DNA of 64,000 bases from Algoriphagus sp. NG3 (GTDB taxonomy: Bacteria; Bacteroidota; Bacteroidia; Cytophagales; Cyclobacteriaceae). Shown one piece after another: positions 25,769 through 34,957 of this stretch (within the stretch, counting starts at the first letter, position 1; each line of letters begins with the position of its first letter). The stretch covers positions 620,001-684,000 of the forward strand of contig NZ_CP139421.1 of the NCBI RefSeq assembly GCF_034119865.1. Reading direction: 5' to 3'. Below the pieces are notes generated by a model. The model had not been told where the DNA came from. It was given only the letters and a program-made list of their open reading frames with translations, and made no database searches. The position numbers and the translations under genes are program-made.

Positions 25769-27375
25769 TTCAATTCGACCCTTTGATTTCCTGGAACTGG
25801 GCTTGGCTTATTGCCGTTTTGATTTGTGCCATTCTGGGTTTTCAGTTTTTGTGGATATTTAAATCCGAACTGAATGGCTTTAGGAAAACAGTTAAACTTA
25901 CTTTAAATACCCTGTTTTGTTTGTTGCTGATAAGTTACATCTTTCAGCCAGTTTGGTCATCCGATAAGGACGAAGAAGCGATTCTCGTACATTCCACAAA
26001 AGTTGCAAGAGGCAAAGTGCGTTTTTGGAAGGATAGTCTGGAAGTCAGGAATTCCATGCCCATTGATAAATACCAAGGCACCGGGAATCCGGTTTACTTA
26101 CTGGGAGATGATTTCTCCGAATCAGAATTGCTGAAAATTTCTGGGAAAGAAATTCAGTGGATAACTGACCTTGAATATGGGTCAATTGTATTTTTGGAAT
26201 GGAAAGGTATACTTCGGGAGGGCGAGAATCAGGTGGTTAAGGGCAAAATCGAAAGCAGTGATTCGCTTGAGGTGCTGCTTGCCCAACAAGGAGAAGTGGC
26301 AAGCAAAACCTTCACAGATCCGCATACAGGTACTTTTTCTTTGGAGTTCCCGGTTAGTGTTTTGGGAAGAAATTCATTAGAACTCAAGGTTGGGGATAAT
26401 ACTCTTGGCCATGTGAATTTCTATAGCCGGGCAGCTCAGCCGATCCATTATAGTTTACTGGTTTCATTTCCAGCTGCAGAGACCAGGACATTGTCACGGT
26501 TTCTGATCAATTCCGGTGAAAAGGTCAGTGGGCAGGTTGAGATATCAAAAAACTCAGTTGTCCAATCAGGAAGCAGTAAATCGGATTCCCTGCAGTTTCT
26601 GATCATTGATCCGGGCCAACTCTCCAAAAAATCAATACAGCAGGCTGTAGACGATGGAACATCTATTTTAGTGTTAAATCTTGAGGATGCTACCCGGGAC
26701 ATTCAGGCAATCAACAAGACGTTTGGGACAAATTTTAAAATAAATCGTACGACGGATGAGGAGCGGAGGGAGATAGCCTCTGGGATTGAGGCCAGCCCCT
26801 TTGCATTCGAAAATGCCATAGCCCAAAAGACCCACTTTGATAATGCTTTTGCAGTGCAGCAGTCTGGCAATTCTAAAGTAGGGGTGAGTATGCTAGGGAG
26901 CACTTTTCCTATAAAGCTTGCCGGAGACAGCCTTTTGTATAAAGAGATATGGGAGAAAATATTGGGTGCTTTGCTTCCTGAGGAATCCATCGCTGTTGAG
27001 CTGGATCAGCCTAGTTTCAAGGGGCTGCAGAGCGAAGTACGTGTCATAAAAGAGCTGTTTAAAGAAAGCTTTATCACAATTGACTCTGATTCAATTTTAT
27101 TTCAGCAGTCACTGGTTAATCCATTTTCCAAAACCGGAAACTTTTTAAATAATAAACCGGGCTGGGTTGAGCTCGGAGACAGTCTGGAATTTTACTCCTA
27201 CACTCCCGACGAATGGCCAAGCATTCATGGAGCCAAGTTCCGTGCGGATTTTCTGAAATCACGTTCATTGGCTGAACATAATTCAATTTCCGATAAGGTG
27301 AGAATTTCTGATTGGATTTGGTATGGGTTGTTTTTGATGCTCCTGACCCTGATTTGGTTAGAGCCTAAGGTTTGA
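25765..27375 (+). CDS. membrane protein closing the MoxR operon
   Basis: 536 residues from the ATG at 25765, which overlaps the previous stop as ATGA; a TTG at 25750 is also open. Two N-terminal helices (about 10-33 and 43-61) and one C-terminal helix (WIWYGLFLMLLTLIWLEPKV) bracket a large extracytoplasmic region. This shape is that of BatA-like or DUF4350-like proteins. No catalytic motif was seen and I do not recognise a named family. Its position as the last gene of the coupled cluster suggests it forms part of a periplasm-facing complex with the BatA-like and DUF4175-like proteins. Confidence 0.65.
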   Translation: MIQFDPLISWNWAWLIAVLICAILGFQFLWIFKSELNGFRKTVKLTLNTLFCLLLISYIFQPVWSSDKDEEAILVHSTKVARGKVRFWKDSLEVRNSMPIDKYQGTGNPVYLLGDDFSESELLKISGKEIQWITDLEYGSIVFLEWKGILREGENQVVKGKIESSDSLEVLLAQQGEVASKTFTDPHTGTFSLEFPVSVLGRNSLELKVGDNTLGHVNFYSRAAQPIHYSLLVSFPAAETRTLSRFLINSGEKVSGQVEISKNSVVQSGSSKSDSLQFLIIDPGQLSKKSIQQAVDDGTSILVLNLEDATRDIQAINKTFGTNFKINRTTDEERREIASGIEASPFAFENAIAQKTHFDNAFAVQQSGNSKVGVSMLGSTFPIKLAGDSLLYKEIWEKILGALLPEESIAVELDQPSFKGLQSEVRVIKELFKESFITIDSDSILFQQSLVNPFSKTGNFLNNKPGWVELGDSLEFYSYTPDEWPSIHGAKFRADFLKSRSLAEHNSISDKVRISDWIWYGLFLMLLTLIWLEPKV

Positions 27376-27832
27376 ACACAAAGGGAGTTCTTAATAAATT
27401 TAAATAACCTGAGTTCGACTTTAAACAACGGCTAATTGGGTTGTTCCAAAGGGTTGATACTTTATTGCGGGCTTTTTAGGGAGAATCCCATCTGTAACTA
27501 CAAATCCTCAACTCTATTTTTAAGCAGCTCCGAAGGAGCCAAACTATTTTTGACCCTGTACGAAGTGGAGATACTGGAAATAAAGTAGTTGGCCAGCCCT
27601 GAAAGGGCGATATTTATTAAGTTAAGGAAGACTTTTTGAAATAGATCCTCGTTTCGGCACTCTCGGGGCTGTAAAGTTTGTTGTTACCTGCCTCCCCCCG
27701 GCTTTGCCGAGGGTTATGAATGGTTGCAACCCTCTGGATTACATCCTTTGCGAAGAAATAGAGCCAGTCGGCAGGTGGGTTTTAAAAGACAAATAATTGA
27801 CGTAGTCGCAAGCCATTTAATGTGCAAGAGAG
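27376..27832. repeat. gap with REP-like hairpins
   Basis: No gene is seen between the convergent operons. The stretch carries small perfect hairpins with a GAA loop: GCTCCGAAGGAGC at 27527-27539 and GCCCTGAAAGGGC at 27596-27608. A CGGC-TTT-GCCG hairpin lies near 27700. The same type of GAA-loop hairpin occurs at 37.1 kb. They look like repetitive extragenic palindromes. Confidence 0.55.
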
Positions 27833-30103
27833 TTACATTCTCAGATTTTCCATCTGCATGATTTGCGGTTGGAAGGGCTGCTCATAGAGTCGCTTCCCGG
27901 TTGCCTTGTAGAGAGAATTGCCCAAAGCAGCGAAAACAGGAGGGAAGAGTGGTTCCCCCAATCCGGTAGGATCTTCATTGTTTTGCACAAAATGCACCTC
28001 GATTTTCTTCGGTGCTTCACTGTGTCGGATCATTCTGTATTTGTCGAAATTCGTTTTGGTGGGAACGCCATTTTCAAAAATCATTTCCCCATAGAAAGCA
28101 TTGCCGATTCCATCGACAATAGCGCCTTCTCCCATATTGGCAGCGGCATCAGGATTGACCACAATGCCACAATCTACGGCAGCATACACATTTTCTACTA
28201 CCGGCTGATTGTCTTTGATAGTAATATCTATTACCTCTGCGACATAAGAATTATGACAGAAGTAAGCAGAAACTCCGCGCGAAATTCCATTCGGTACAGA
28301 AGACCAGTTTGATTTTTCCCTGACCAGTTCCAGTACTCCGGCATACCGCTTAGGATCGTAATCGTTATCTGTTCCCACAGGATTGGTCTCTGCTTTTTTC
28401 AGCAATTCCAGACGGAATTCGATCGGATCTTTTCCCATTTCCTCAGCCAATTCATCCAGGAAGCTCTGTTCCGCTCCTGCGATAAAGTTGGATCTAGGAG
28501 CACGGAAAGCACCGATTGTAATGTTGGATTCGATCTGCCAGCTTTCTGCAAGGTAATTGTCAATAGCTGCTGCAGGAAATCTATTTGCGTGGATTGGAGA
28601 TTCAGGGATTCCGCCAGCCTTCACATGAAGTGCAAGTAACTTATTGTCTTTATCCAGAGCAGCACGGTAAGTGGCCGAGTAAGTTGGCCTGTAAACACCG
28701 GAAGTCATATCATCTTCCCGGGTATAGATCATTTTGACTGGGGCTTGGATCTTTTGAGATATCAAGGCTGCTTCCACCATATGATGGCTGTATGCCCTAC
28801 GTCCAAAACCACCACCCATACGGGCGAGATTGATCTGTATGTTTTCTTTTTCGATCCCCAAACTACTAACAAGTGCGCCCATGATAAAGTCAGGTATTTG
28901 AGAAGGGCCGTAAATAACAGCTTTATTACCTTTTACATCCGCGAAACAATTTGCAGGTTCCATGGTATTATGTGCCAGGAAAGGGGCAGTGTAAGTTCTC
29001 TCAAGAACTCTGGCCGCCACTTTGAAAGCACCTTCAGGATCCCCGTCTCTCCGAAGTATATTTCCTGGCTTAGTGATGTACTCAGCCATTTTCTCATTGT
29101 GTGTGCTGGAATCTTCCAATCCTGCCGGGACTTTGATTTTTGTAGTTTGACCATCTCTTCCGGCCATGGGAAATGTGCTTTCAGGTGCCTTTTCCCAATC
29201 TACTTTGAGTTTTTTCTTTGCCTGTAACACTTCCCAGGTCGAATTACCCACGATAGCAATGATTTCAGGGAAGGTAGTTGTATCAAAATTATGTCTGTTA
29301 TAATCTTCCTTGAACACGTTGATCACAAAAACGTCTTGAATTCCTGGCATTCCTGTCACAGAACTTTTGTCAAAAGATTTGAGCTTCATCCCAAAAGCAG
29401 GAGGATGAACTATGGCAGCATATTTCATTCCTTCTACTTTGTGGTCTAAGGCAAACATAGGCTTGCCTGTCACGATCTTGGAGCCATCCACATTCTTTTT
29501 GGAGTTGCCGATTATCTTAAAATCCTTAATTTCCTTCAGCTTCACAGTTTCAGGATCCGGAGCTTCCAAGGTTCCTGCTAGAGAAGCCATTTCACCGTAT
29601 CCGGCTTTTTTTCCCGAGGATTTATGTTCGATTGTTCCGGCATTGGTGGTGATTTCAGCGGCAGGTAATTTCCAGATTTGGGCAGCAGCAGCAACTAACA
29701 GATGTCTAGCTGTGGCTCCAGCTGTACGAAGTGGTATCCATCCTGTTCTCACTCCCTGGCTTCCTCCGGTAAATTGTCGTTCGAAGCGTTTAGGATGGAA
29801 GTCTGCCTGTTCCACAAAGACGTTTTTCCAATCAACATCCAGCTCTTCCGCAAGAAGCATAGGGAGGGAAGTTTTTACATTTGAACCGAATTCAGGATTT
29901 GGATTAAATAAGGTTACAGCTCCGTTTTCACCTATTTTAATATAGCTGTTGATCTCAAACCACTCATCAGGCATAGTCAGCACTTCTTCAGCGGTAGGTT
30001 TACACCCGGCCAGCCAACTAAAGCTCAGCATCATTCCCCCACCGGCAAGTGTAGAAACTTTCAGGAAGGATCTTCTATTTATTTTTTTATCAATTAATGT
30101 CAT
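27833..30103 (-). CDS. molybdenum hydroxylase large subunit (isoquinoline 1-oxidoreductase beta type), copy 1
   Basis: 756 residues. Tat motif NRRSFLKV (R10-R11), followed by a lipobox-like LAGC (Cys34), so it may be a Tat-exported lipoprotein. It belongs to the xanthine dehydrogenase family molybdopterin-binding subunits. MGGGFGRRAYSHHMVEAAL is the cofactor-contact loop, and the C-terminal GLGEPLFPPVFAALGN carries the catalytic glutamate. In this subfamily the FAD subunit is absent and electrons go from the Mo centre through a two-cluster iron-sulfur subunit to a membrane acceptor. The small subunit gene lies 12 bases upstream. A paralogue follows on the other side of it at 30690-32930. The substrate is probably an aldehyde or N-heterocycle, but this is not readable. 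Confidence 0.88.
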   Translation of the reverse strand: MTLIDKKINRRSFLKVSTLAGGGMMLSFSWLAGCKPTAEEVLTMPDEWFEINSYIKIGENGAVTLFNPNPEFGSNVKTSLPMLLAEELDVDWKNVFVEQADFHPKRFERQFTGGSQGVRTGWIPLRTAGATARHLLVAAAAQIWKLPAAEITTNAGTIEHKSSGKKAGYGEMASLAGTLEAPDPETVKLKEIKDFKIIGNSKKNVDGSKIVTGKPMFALDHKVEGMKYAAIVHPPAFGMKLKSFDKSSVTGMPGIQDVFVINVFKEDYNRHNFDTTTFPEIIAIVGNSTWEVLQAKKKLKVDWEKAPESTFPMAGRDGQTTKIKVPAGLEDSSTHNEKMAEYITKPGNILRRDGDPEGAFKVAARVLERTYTAPFLAHNTMEPANCFADVKGNKAVIYGPSQIPDFIMGALVSSLGIEKENIQINLARMGGGFGRRAYSHHMVEAALISQKIQAPVKMIYTREDDMTSGVYRPTYSATYRAALDKDNKLLALHVKAGGIPESPIHANRFPAAAIDNYLAESWQIESNITIGAFRAPRSNFIAGAEQSFLDELAEEMGKDPIEFRLELLKKAETNPVGTDNDYDPKRYAGVLELVREKSNWSSVPNGISRGVSAYFCHNSYVAEVIDITIKDNQPVVENVYAAVDCGIVVNPDAAANMGEGAIVDGIGNAFYGEMIFENGVPTKTNFDKYRMIRHSEAPKKIEVHFVQNNEDPTGLGEPLFPPVFAALGNSLYKATGKRLYEQPFQPQIMQMENLRM

Positions 30104-30115
30104 GATTGTGGCAGA

Positions 30116-30574
30116 TTAGACGTTTTGGGATGCTGTTTTGATCGCAGCTTTGATTCGTGTGTATGTTCCGCAGCGACAGATATTCCCGTTCATGGCGTTG
30201 TCTATATCCCCATCACTAGGTGTTGGATTTTTCTTAAGTAGTGCTGCTGCTGACATGATTTGCCCTGTCTGACAATAACCGCATTGGGGTACATCATGTG
30301 CTAGCCATGCTTTTTGTACAGGATGATCACCGGTTTCTGACAAACCTTCTATGGTAACCACTTTTTTATCTTCAACCACACTGACAGGATAGGAACATGA
30401 CCTAACTGCCTCTCCTTCTACATGGACTGTACATGCACCGCATTGTGCTATACCGCAGCCAAATTTGGTACCGACAAGATCTAAATGGTCTCTCAACACC
30501 CATAACAAAGGAGTATTGGGATCTACATCTACATTCATGGATTTTCCGTTGATGTTTAAATTATACTGTGCCAT
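30116..30574 (-). CDS. [2Fe-2S] small subunit of molybdenum hydroxylase
   Basis: 152 residues, full length for the family. Cysteines 40, 45, 48 and 60 ligate the plant-ferredoxin-type cluster, and 98, 101, 133 and 135 the all-helical second cluster ([10 protein letters not shown] and [10 protein letters not shown]). It has no signal of its own, so it should leave the cell bound to the Tat-tagged large subunit. It sits between two paralogous large-subunit genes on the same strand, 12 bases before copy 1 and 115 bases after copy 2, and may serve both. Confidence 0.92.
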   Translation of the reverse strand: MAQYNLNINGKSMNVDVDPNTPLLWVLRDHLDLVGTKFGCGIAQCGACTVHVEGEAVRSCSYPVSVVEDKKVVTIEGLSETGDHPVQKAWLAHDVPQCGYCQTGQIMSAAALLKKNPTPSDGDIDNAMNGNICRCGTYTRIKAAIKTASQNV

Positions 30575-30689
30575 AAGTGTTGTATTTGTCTCTAAATTAG
30601 TTATTTACAAGGAATGATGCTTACGAAATTCAAACGAAGCGTATCTTCTGCCATCGAATTATTACTATTTAAAAGGATTCTAAATTCAA

Positions 30690-32930
30690 CTAGCTGTTCA
30701 TCTGATTGATAAAGGGCTGATCATAAAATCGCTTTCCGGTTGCTTGATACAGTGCATTTGCCAAAGCAGCGAAAACAGGAGGGTAGGCAGGTTCACCCAG
30801 TCCTGATGGATCCTCTCCGTTTTCTACAAAGTAGGTTTCTATAGAATCTGGGGATTCTTTCATCCGGATTTGACGGTATTGATGAAAATTGGAGTTGTTG
30901 ACTACCCCATTTTCGAATTTCAATTCTCCATACATTGCCGTTCCTATCCCATCAACTACTGCTCCTTCACAAAGATTTTTGGCAGCGTCGGGATTCACCA
31001 CCAATCCGCAATCAATCGCATTGGTCACTTTATCGATTTTCACTTCACCATCAACGATTCTCAGATCCAACACCTGGGCTGCATAGCTATTATGGCAGAA
31101 ATAGGCCGATACTCCTCTGGAAATCCCATCTTTGGAACTTCCCCAGTTAGCCTTTTCCCTAAGCAATTCCAGCACTTTTGCATAGCGTTCCGCATCGTAA
31201 TCATTCCTTTCTCCCACAGGGTTTGCTTTGGCTTTTGCCAATAATTCCAAGCGGAAATCAATAGGGTCTTTACCTGCGGCCTCGGCAACTTCATCCAGGA
31301 ACGATTGCTCTACGCAAGCCATAAAATTGGATCGCGGCGCCCGAAATGAACCTGTGGTTATATTGGAAGGAACTTCCCAGCCTTCTGCCAGGTAATTGGT
31401 TACAGCACCGGCAGGAAACCTGTCCGGATACAGAGGATTCTCGGGAAGCCCTCCGGCATTGACATGGAATGCAATCAGATGATTGTTTTTATCCAATGCA
31501 GCCCGGTAGGTTGCCTGGTAGCGTGATCGATACACTCCTCCGGTCATATCGTCTTCGCGGGTATAGACCAGCTTGATCGGGGCATTCATTTTTTGGGAAA
31601 TCACAGCCGCTTCGATCAGCCAATGTGCGTAAGACCTTCTACCATAGCCACCACCCAGTCGGGTCATGGCTATTTCTATATTTTCCAGAGGAATTCCCAG
31701 TCTGGAAGAAAGTGCCTGCTCGGTCAGTTCTGGCTTTTGCAAAGGACCTGCACATTCCACTTTATCAGCTTTTACATGGGCAAAAAAATTCATTGGCTCC
31801 ATACAGTTGTGTGCTAAAAATGGACCCGTGTAACTTCTCTCAATGACTTTAGCTGCTTTGGCAAATGCTGCTTCAGGATCCCCGTCTTTCCGTTGGGTTT
31901 TGGGCTTGTGTGCTGCTTCCTTCATCGCCTGCTCTTGGGAAGAGGCTCCTTCCAAACCTCTCGGTACTATTCTTATCCCTTCCCTGCCTAACATATCCCA
32001 CTTCTCCTCATAGGCTTCCTGAATCTCCCATTCTGCTTCAATAGCTTTCTTTGCCTGTAATACCTGCCAAGTACTTTCTCCTACAACTGCGATTAGATCT
32101 GTGAATTGGACGGTGTCAAAAAATGTTTTTTTGTAATCGTCCTGAATGGACTTGATCCGGAAAATATCCGCAATTCCCGGCATGCTTCGCGCTTTGGAAT
32201 CGTCAAAAGATTTCAGTGTTTTACCAAATGCAGGCGGATGAACGATCATGGCGATGAGCATTCCTTCCCGTTTGGTATCTATTCCAAAAAGTGGTTTGCC
32301 GGTTACTATATTTTTGGCTTCTACATTCTTCTTGGATGTGCCGATAATTTTAAAATCCCCGGTGCTTTTTAATTGGACTTCCTCTGGTACCGGCATCGTA
32401 GCTACTAAGGAAGCAAACTCACCGAAATTTGCTGATTTACCTGATTCCTTATGGGAAATGGTGCCTGTTTTCACAGTTATTTCATTTGCGGGAACCTTCC
32501 AGCTTTGGGCTGCGGCAGCTACCAACATCGCACGGGCAGTTGCTCCAGCAGTTCTAAGGTTGGTGAAGCCCGAGCGTATGGCCTGACTTCCACCGATAAA
32601 TTGTCTCGTGAAGTATTTGGTGTCCAAATCTGCCTGCTCTACAACGACATTTTCCCAATCCACATCGAGTTCTTCGGCAACGATCATCGGCATGGACGTC
32701 TTCACATTCTGCCCTCCTTCCGGGTTTGGAGACATTATAGTTACCAACCCGTTTTCGCCGATTTTAATAAATCCATTGAACTGAAACCATTCCTTAGGCA
32801 TCCCCAAAGCAGTTGCTTCCTTAGGTTGGCAGGCCGCTAGCCAGTTCAGGCTGAGCAGCATCCCACCTCCGGTAAGTGCGGAGACTTTGAGAAATGAACG
32901 GCGGTTGATTTTAGTGCTTGCAGTTTTCAT
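30690..32930 (-). CDS. molybdenum hydroxylase large subunit, copy 2
   Basis: 746 residues from ATG at 32930. A TTG at 32954 overlapping the previous stop is also open, but the ATG gives a Tat signal aligned with copy 1 (NRRSFLKVSALTGGG, lipobox-like LAAC at Cys34). Shows LGGGYGRRSYAHWLIEAAV, TREDDMTGGVYRSRYQATYRAAL and the C-terminal GLGEPAYPPVFAALANAL with the catalytic glutamate. It is clearly a tandem paralogue of the gene at 27833 by shared blocks, although the two have diverged. The secreted hydrolase gene precedes it by 20 bases in the same transcript. Confidence 0.88.
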   Translation of the reverse strand: MKTASTKINRRSFLKVSALTGGGMLLSLNWLAACQPKEATALGMPKEWFQFNGFIKIGENGLVTIMSPNPEGGQNVKTSMPMIVAEELDVDWENVVVEQADLDTKYFTRQFIGGSQAIRSGFTNLRTAGATARAMLVAAAAQSWKVPANEITVKTGTISHKESGKSANFGEFASLVATMPVPEEVQLKSTGDFKIIGTSKKNVEAKNIVTGKPLFGIDTKREGMLIAMIVHPPAFGKTLKSFDDSKARSMPGIADIFRIKSIQDDYKKTFFDTVQFTDLIAVVGESTWQVLQAKKAIEAEWEIQEAYEEKWDMLGREGIRIVPRGLEGASSQEQAMKEAAHKPKTQRKDGDPEAAFAKAAKVIERSYTGPFLAHNCMEPMNFFAHVKADKVECAGPLQKPELTEQALSSRLGIPLENIEIAMTRLGGGYGRRSYAHWLIEAAVISQKMNAPIKLVYTREDDMTGGVYRSRYQATYRAALDKNNHLIAFHVNAGGLPENPLYPDRFPAGAVTNYLAEGWEVPSNITTGSFRAPRSNFMACVEQSFLDEVAEAAGKDPIDFRLELLAKAKANPVGERNDYDAERYAKVLELLREKANWGSSKDGISRGVSAYFCHNSYAAQVLDLRIVDGEVKIDKVTNAIDCGLVVNPDAAKNLCEGAVVDGIGTAMYGELKFENGVVNNSNFHQYRQIRMKESPDSIETYFVENGEDPSGLGEPAYPPVFAALANALYQATGKRFYDQPFINQMNS

Positions 32931-32950
32931 GATTTTCTGTTCCCTGTTTA

Positions 32951-33844
32951 TCAATCCAGACTTTTATGTAAAAATGCCATCACTTTAGTTCTTATTTCTT
33001 CCACATCAAACATAGGTCCGAAGTGGGGAGCGTCTTTGACAATAATCAATTCATTGGGTACGCCTTTCACAGTGAGCCAAGAACTTAATAATTGGGATTG
33101 ACGCGGAGAAACCAAGTCGTCTTTCTCTCCATGAATGATCAGAAAAGGCGGATCGTTTTCATCCACATAGCTAACTGGGCTTGCTGCCTTTGCCAAGTCC
33201 GGTCTATGCAGTGGAGCTGCGCCAATCAGAATTCCTTCAGGAGATTTGGCATCATTAGCTCCGGGAAAAAGAGTCAGATCTGCCGGGCCATAGAAATCCA
33301 CCACACCTTTAAAGTGGAAATCCTTGTTGCTTTCCGGTAAGAAAAAAGCATCCACATTGTTGTTCTTGGCCAATCCCACCATGGAGGCTAGATGCCCTCC
33401 GGCAGAAAAGCCCATGACCACCATGCGCTCAATATCAAATCCATAGGTATCTGCATTGTTCACCAAATAAGAAATGGCGGCATTGCAGTCCAGCATTTGC
33501 GCCGGGAAAACTGCCTGTGTGCTAAATCGATAATCGATAGAGGCCAAGGCATAGCCACTTTCAATGATTTCCGAAATGGTCTCCTTCATATACCCCATGT
33601 CCGCATATTTGTCATTGCTCAGCCAGCCTCCGCCATGTATGAATACCACCAAAGGAACTTTTCCAATGGAATTTCCCGGTAAATAAATGTCCAACAGGTG
33701 TTTTTTTAAGGTGTCATTTTGGTAAGCGATGTTGCCATGAAGCACGGTTCCTTCCGGGAAAAGATTGATTACGCGATTGCTTTGGGAGAAGCTGCAAGTT
33801 GTGCCAAGGCAAAGAAATAGAAAACTTAAAAGTGCATTTTTCAT
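32951..33844 (-). CDS. secreted alpha/beta-hydrolase (esterase/lipase)
   Basis: 297 residues. A Sec signal peptide (MKNALLSFLFLCLGTTCSFSQ) is followed by an alpha/beta-hydrolase of the hormone-sensitive-lipase/BD-FAE style. Oxyanion motif HGGGW at 70-74, nucleophile elbow GFSAGG (Ser147), acid in HGEKDDLVSP (about 242) and His274 in APHFGP. It is the first gene of the leftward operon with the molybdenum hydroxylases. It could free a substrate for them by hydrolysis of an ester, which is inference from position only. Confidence 0.85.
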   Translation of the reverse strand: MKNALLSFLFLCLGTTCSFSQSNRVINLFPEGTVLHGNIAYQNDTLKKHLLDIYLPGNSIGKVPLVVFIHGGGWLSNDKYADMGYMKETISEIIESGYALASIDYRFSTQAVFPAQMLDCNAAISYLVNNADTYGFDIERMVVMGFSAGGHLASMVGLAKNNNVDAFFLPESNKDFHFKGVVDFYGPADLTLFPGANDAKSPEGILIGAAPLHRPDLAKAASPVSYVDENDPPFLIIHGEKDDLVSPRQSQLLSSWLTVKGVPNELIIVKDAPHFGPMFDVEEIRTKVMAFLHKSLD

Positions 33845-33878
33845 TCAGTGTTTATTTTGGGTGGATGTTGTGATTCCT

Positions 33879-33909
33879 AAAAGTTACCTCAAGTGAGTTA
33901 TCTATCAAA
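33879..33909 (-). promoter_or_regulatory. candidate promoter of the hydrolase/molybdenum hydroxylase operon
   Basis: On the minus strand TTTG (33909-33906) and TAACTTTT (33886-33879) lie 19 bases apart. They match the Bacteroidota -33/-7 pattern TTTG / TAnnTTTG with one mismatch in the last base. The start codon is 35 bases downstream. Confidence 0.45.
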
Positions 33910-33966
33910 GGTTTTGTTTAAAGTACATGTTATAGGGCTCGCAAGATGATGTCTGAGGGTAGCTTT

Positions 33967-33993
33967 AAAAAAGCCAAGCCCACCTGGACTTGG
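33967..33993 (-). terminator. terminator of the AraC-type gene
   Basis: On the minus strand an 8-bp stem with one G-U pair (33993-33986 with 33981-33974) and a 4-base loop is followed directly by a run of six T. It lies 28 bases after the stop codon at 34021, upstream of the hydrolase promoter, and separates the two transcripts. Confidence 0.75.
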
Positions 33994-34020
33994 TCTTTCT
34001 GGTTACCTAATCTATCTATG

Positions 34021-34437
34021 TTATCTAGTTTCTGTTAGTGATTTTCGGTATTGGGTTGGATTCATATTCATGGCTTTCTTAAAAAAGTTATTGAAATGAG
34101 TCACTTCAGTGAATCCCAATGCATAGGCTATTTCAGAGACATTCCAGTCGCTTTGCTCCAACAGCCGCTTGGATTCGACAAGAATTCTGTCCCTTATGAT
34201 GACTGACGTTGGTTTGTTAAAGATTGCGTTTACGGTTCTATTGAGATGATTTACATGAACGCATAGTTTTTCCGCAAAATCCGAGGCTGATCTTAGCTTT
34301 AAATTGGTACGCAGATCAGTTATAGGAAATTGACTTTCCAGCAGCTTCAGAAAATTCGTACTGATTCTCTTCGCTGCGGAACTTGACGGTACTTCAGTTT
34401 TGATTTTTGGGTGTATCTTGGTTACAGTTTGGATCAT
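34021..34437 (-). CDS. AraC-family helix-turn-helix regulator, DNA-binding part only
   Basis: 138 residues. The C-terminal about 100 residues are an AraC double helix-turn-helix: KLRSASDFAEKLCVHVNHLN and WNVSEIAYALGFTEVTHFNN, closing with NPTQYRKS. Relatives with the same DNA-binding sequence usually have an N-terminal cupin of about 170 residues. Here only some 35 residues precede the DNA-binding part, and I saw no cupin-like frame upstream. It is either a short stand-alone regulator or the remaining end of a full-length gene. It lies just upstream of the hydrolase/molybdenum hydroxylase operon and is a natural candidate for its regulator. Confidence 0.75.
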   Translation of the reverse strand: MIQTVTKIHPKIKTEVPSSSAAKRISTNFLKLLESQFPITDLRTNLKLRSASDFAEKLCVHVNHLNRTVNAIFNKPTSVIIRDRILVESKRLLEQSDWNVSEIAYALGFTEVTHFNNFFKKAMNMNPTQYRKSLTETR

Positions 34438-34957
34438 AGGGTTTTCTGATCTCGCTTTATTTTTTTAGGCGATATGTGTGTTGCTGACACAACTCAAAGA
34501 GCTAAAAAGGAATAGGAATAAGAGGAAATACTTCATAGTCTATATGAATTGATTATACTAAATAGACGGAAAAATATCCTGAGGTTTGGATGAAATCAAT
34601 AGACAGCCAGGTTCTCTCATCCAGATAGCAGATTTGATCTACGAATGAAATCGAGGTTTTTTATATAGACTAGTTTTTAACACTTATTGGATAAAAGAGG
34701 TATTCTATAGATCACAATTGTCAGTTGGATGATCTCTGGGATTTGGTGTTATTTAAAAGTCTAGCTTTCGAGCCAAAAGAACAAAGAAATCAACCATGAC
34801 TCAAGAAGCTTCACACAAGAGGATCTTTAATAACCACAGTACAGACTATTTTTCTAATAGAGCTAAAAAATTTAACTTATAAGCAGATGAAATCGACACG
34901 ATTAAAATCATCATTAAAACGCAGGGCAATGATTATTTTAATCGTCAAAGATTCCAT
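34438..34957. other. 520-base divergent intergenic region, nothing recognised
   Basis: AT-rich, no open frame of protein-like composition on either strand, no repeat recognised. It should hold the promoters of the AraC gene (left) and the LytS-type kinase gene (right). Confidence 0.4.

Noticed and set aside
28745-29227. 160-codon plus-strand frame within the molybdenum hydroxylase gene
   Set aside because: Antisense shadow of a conserved coding region; aromatic/Cys-rich composition typical of shadows.
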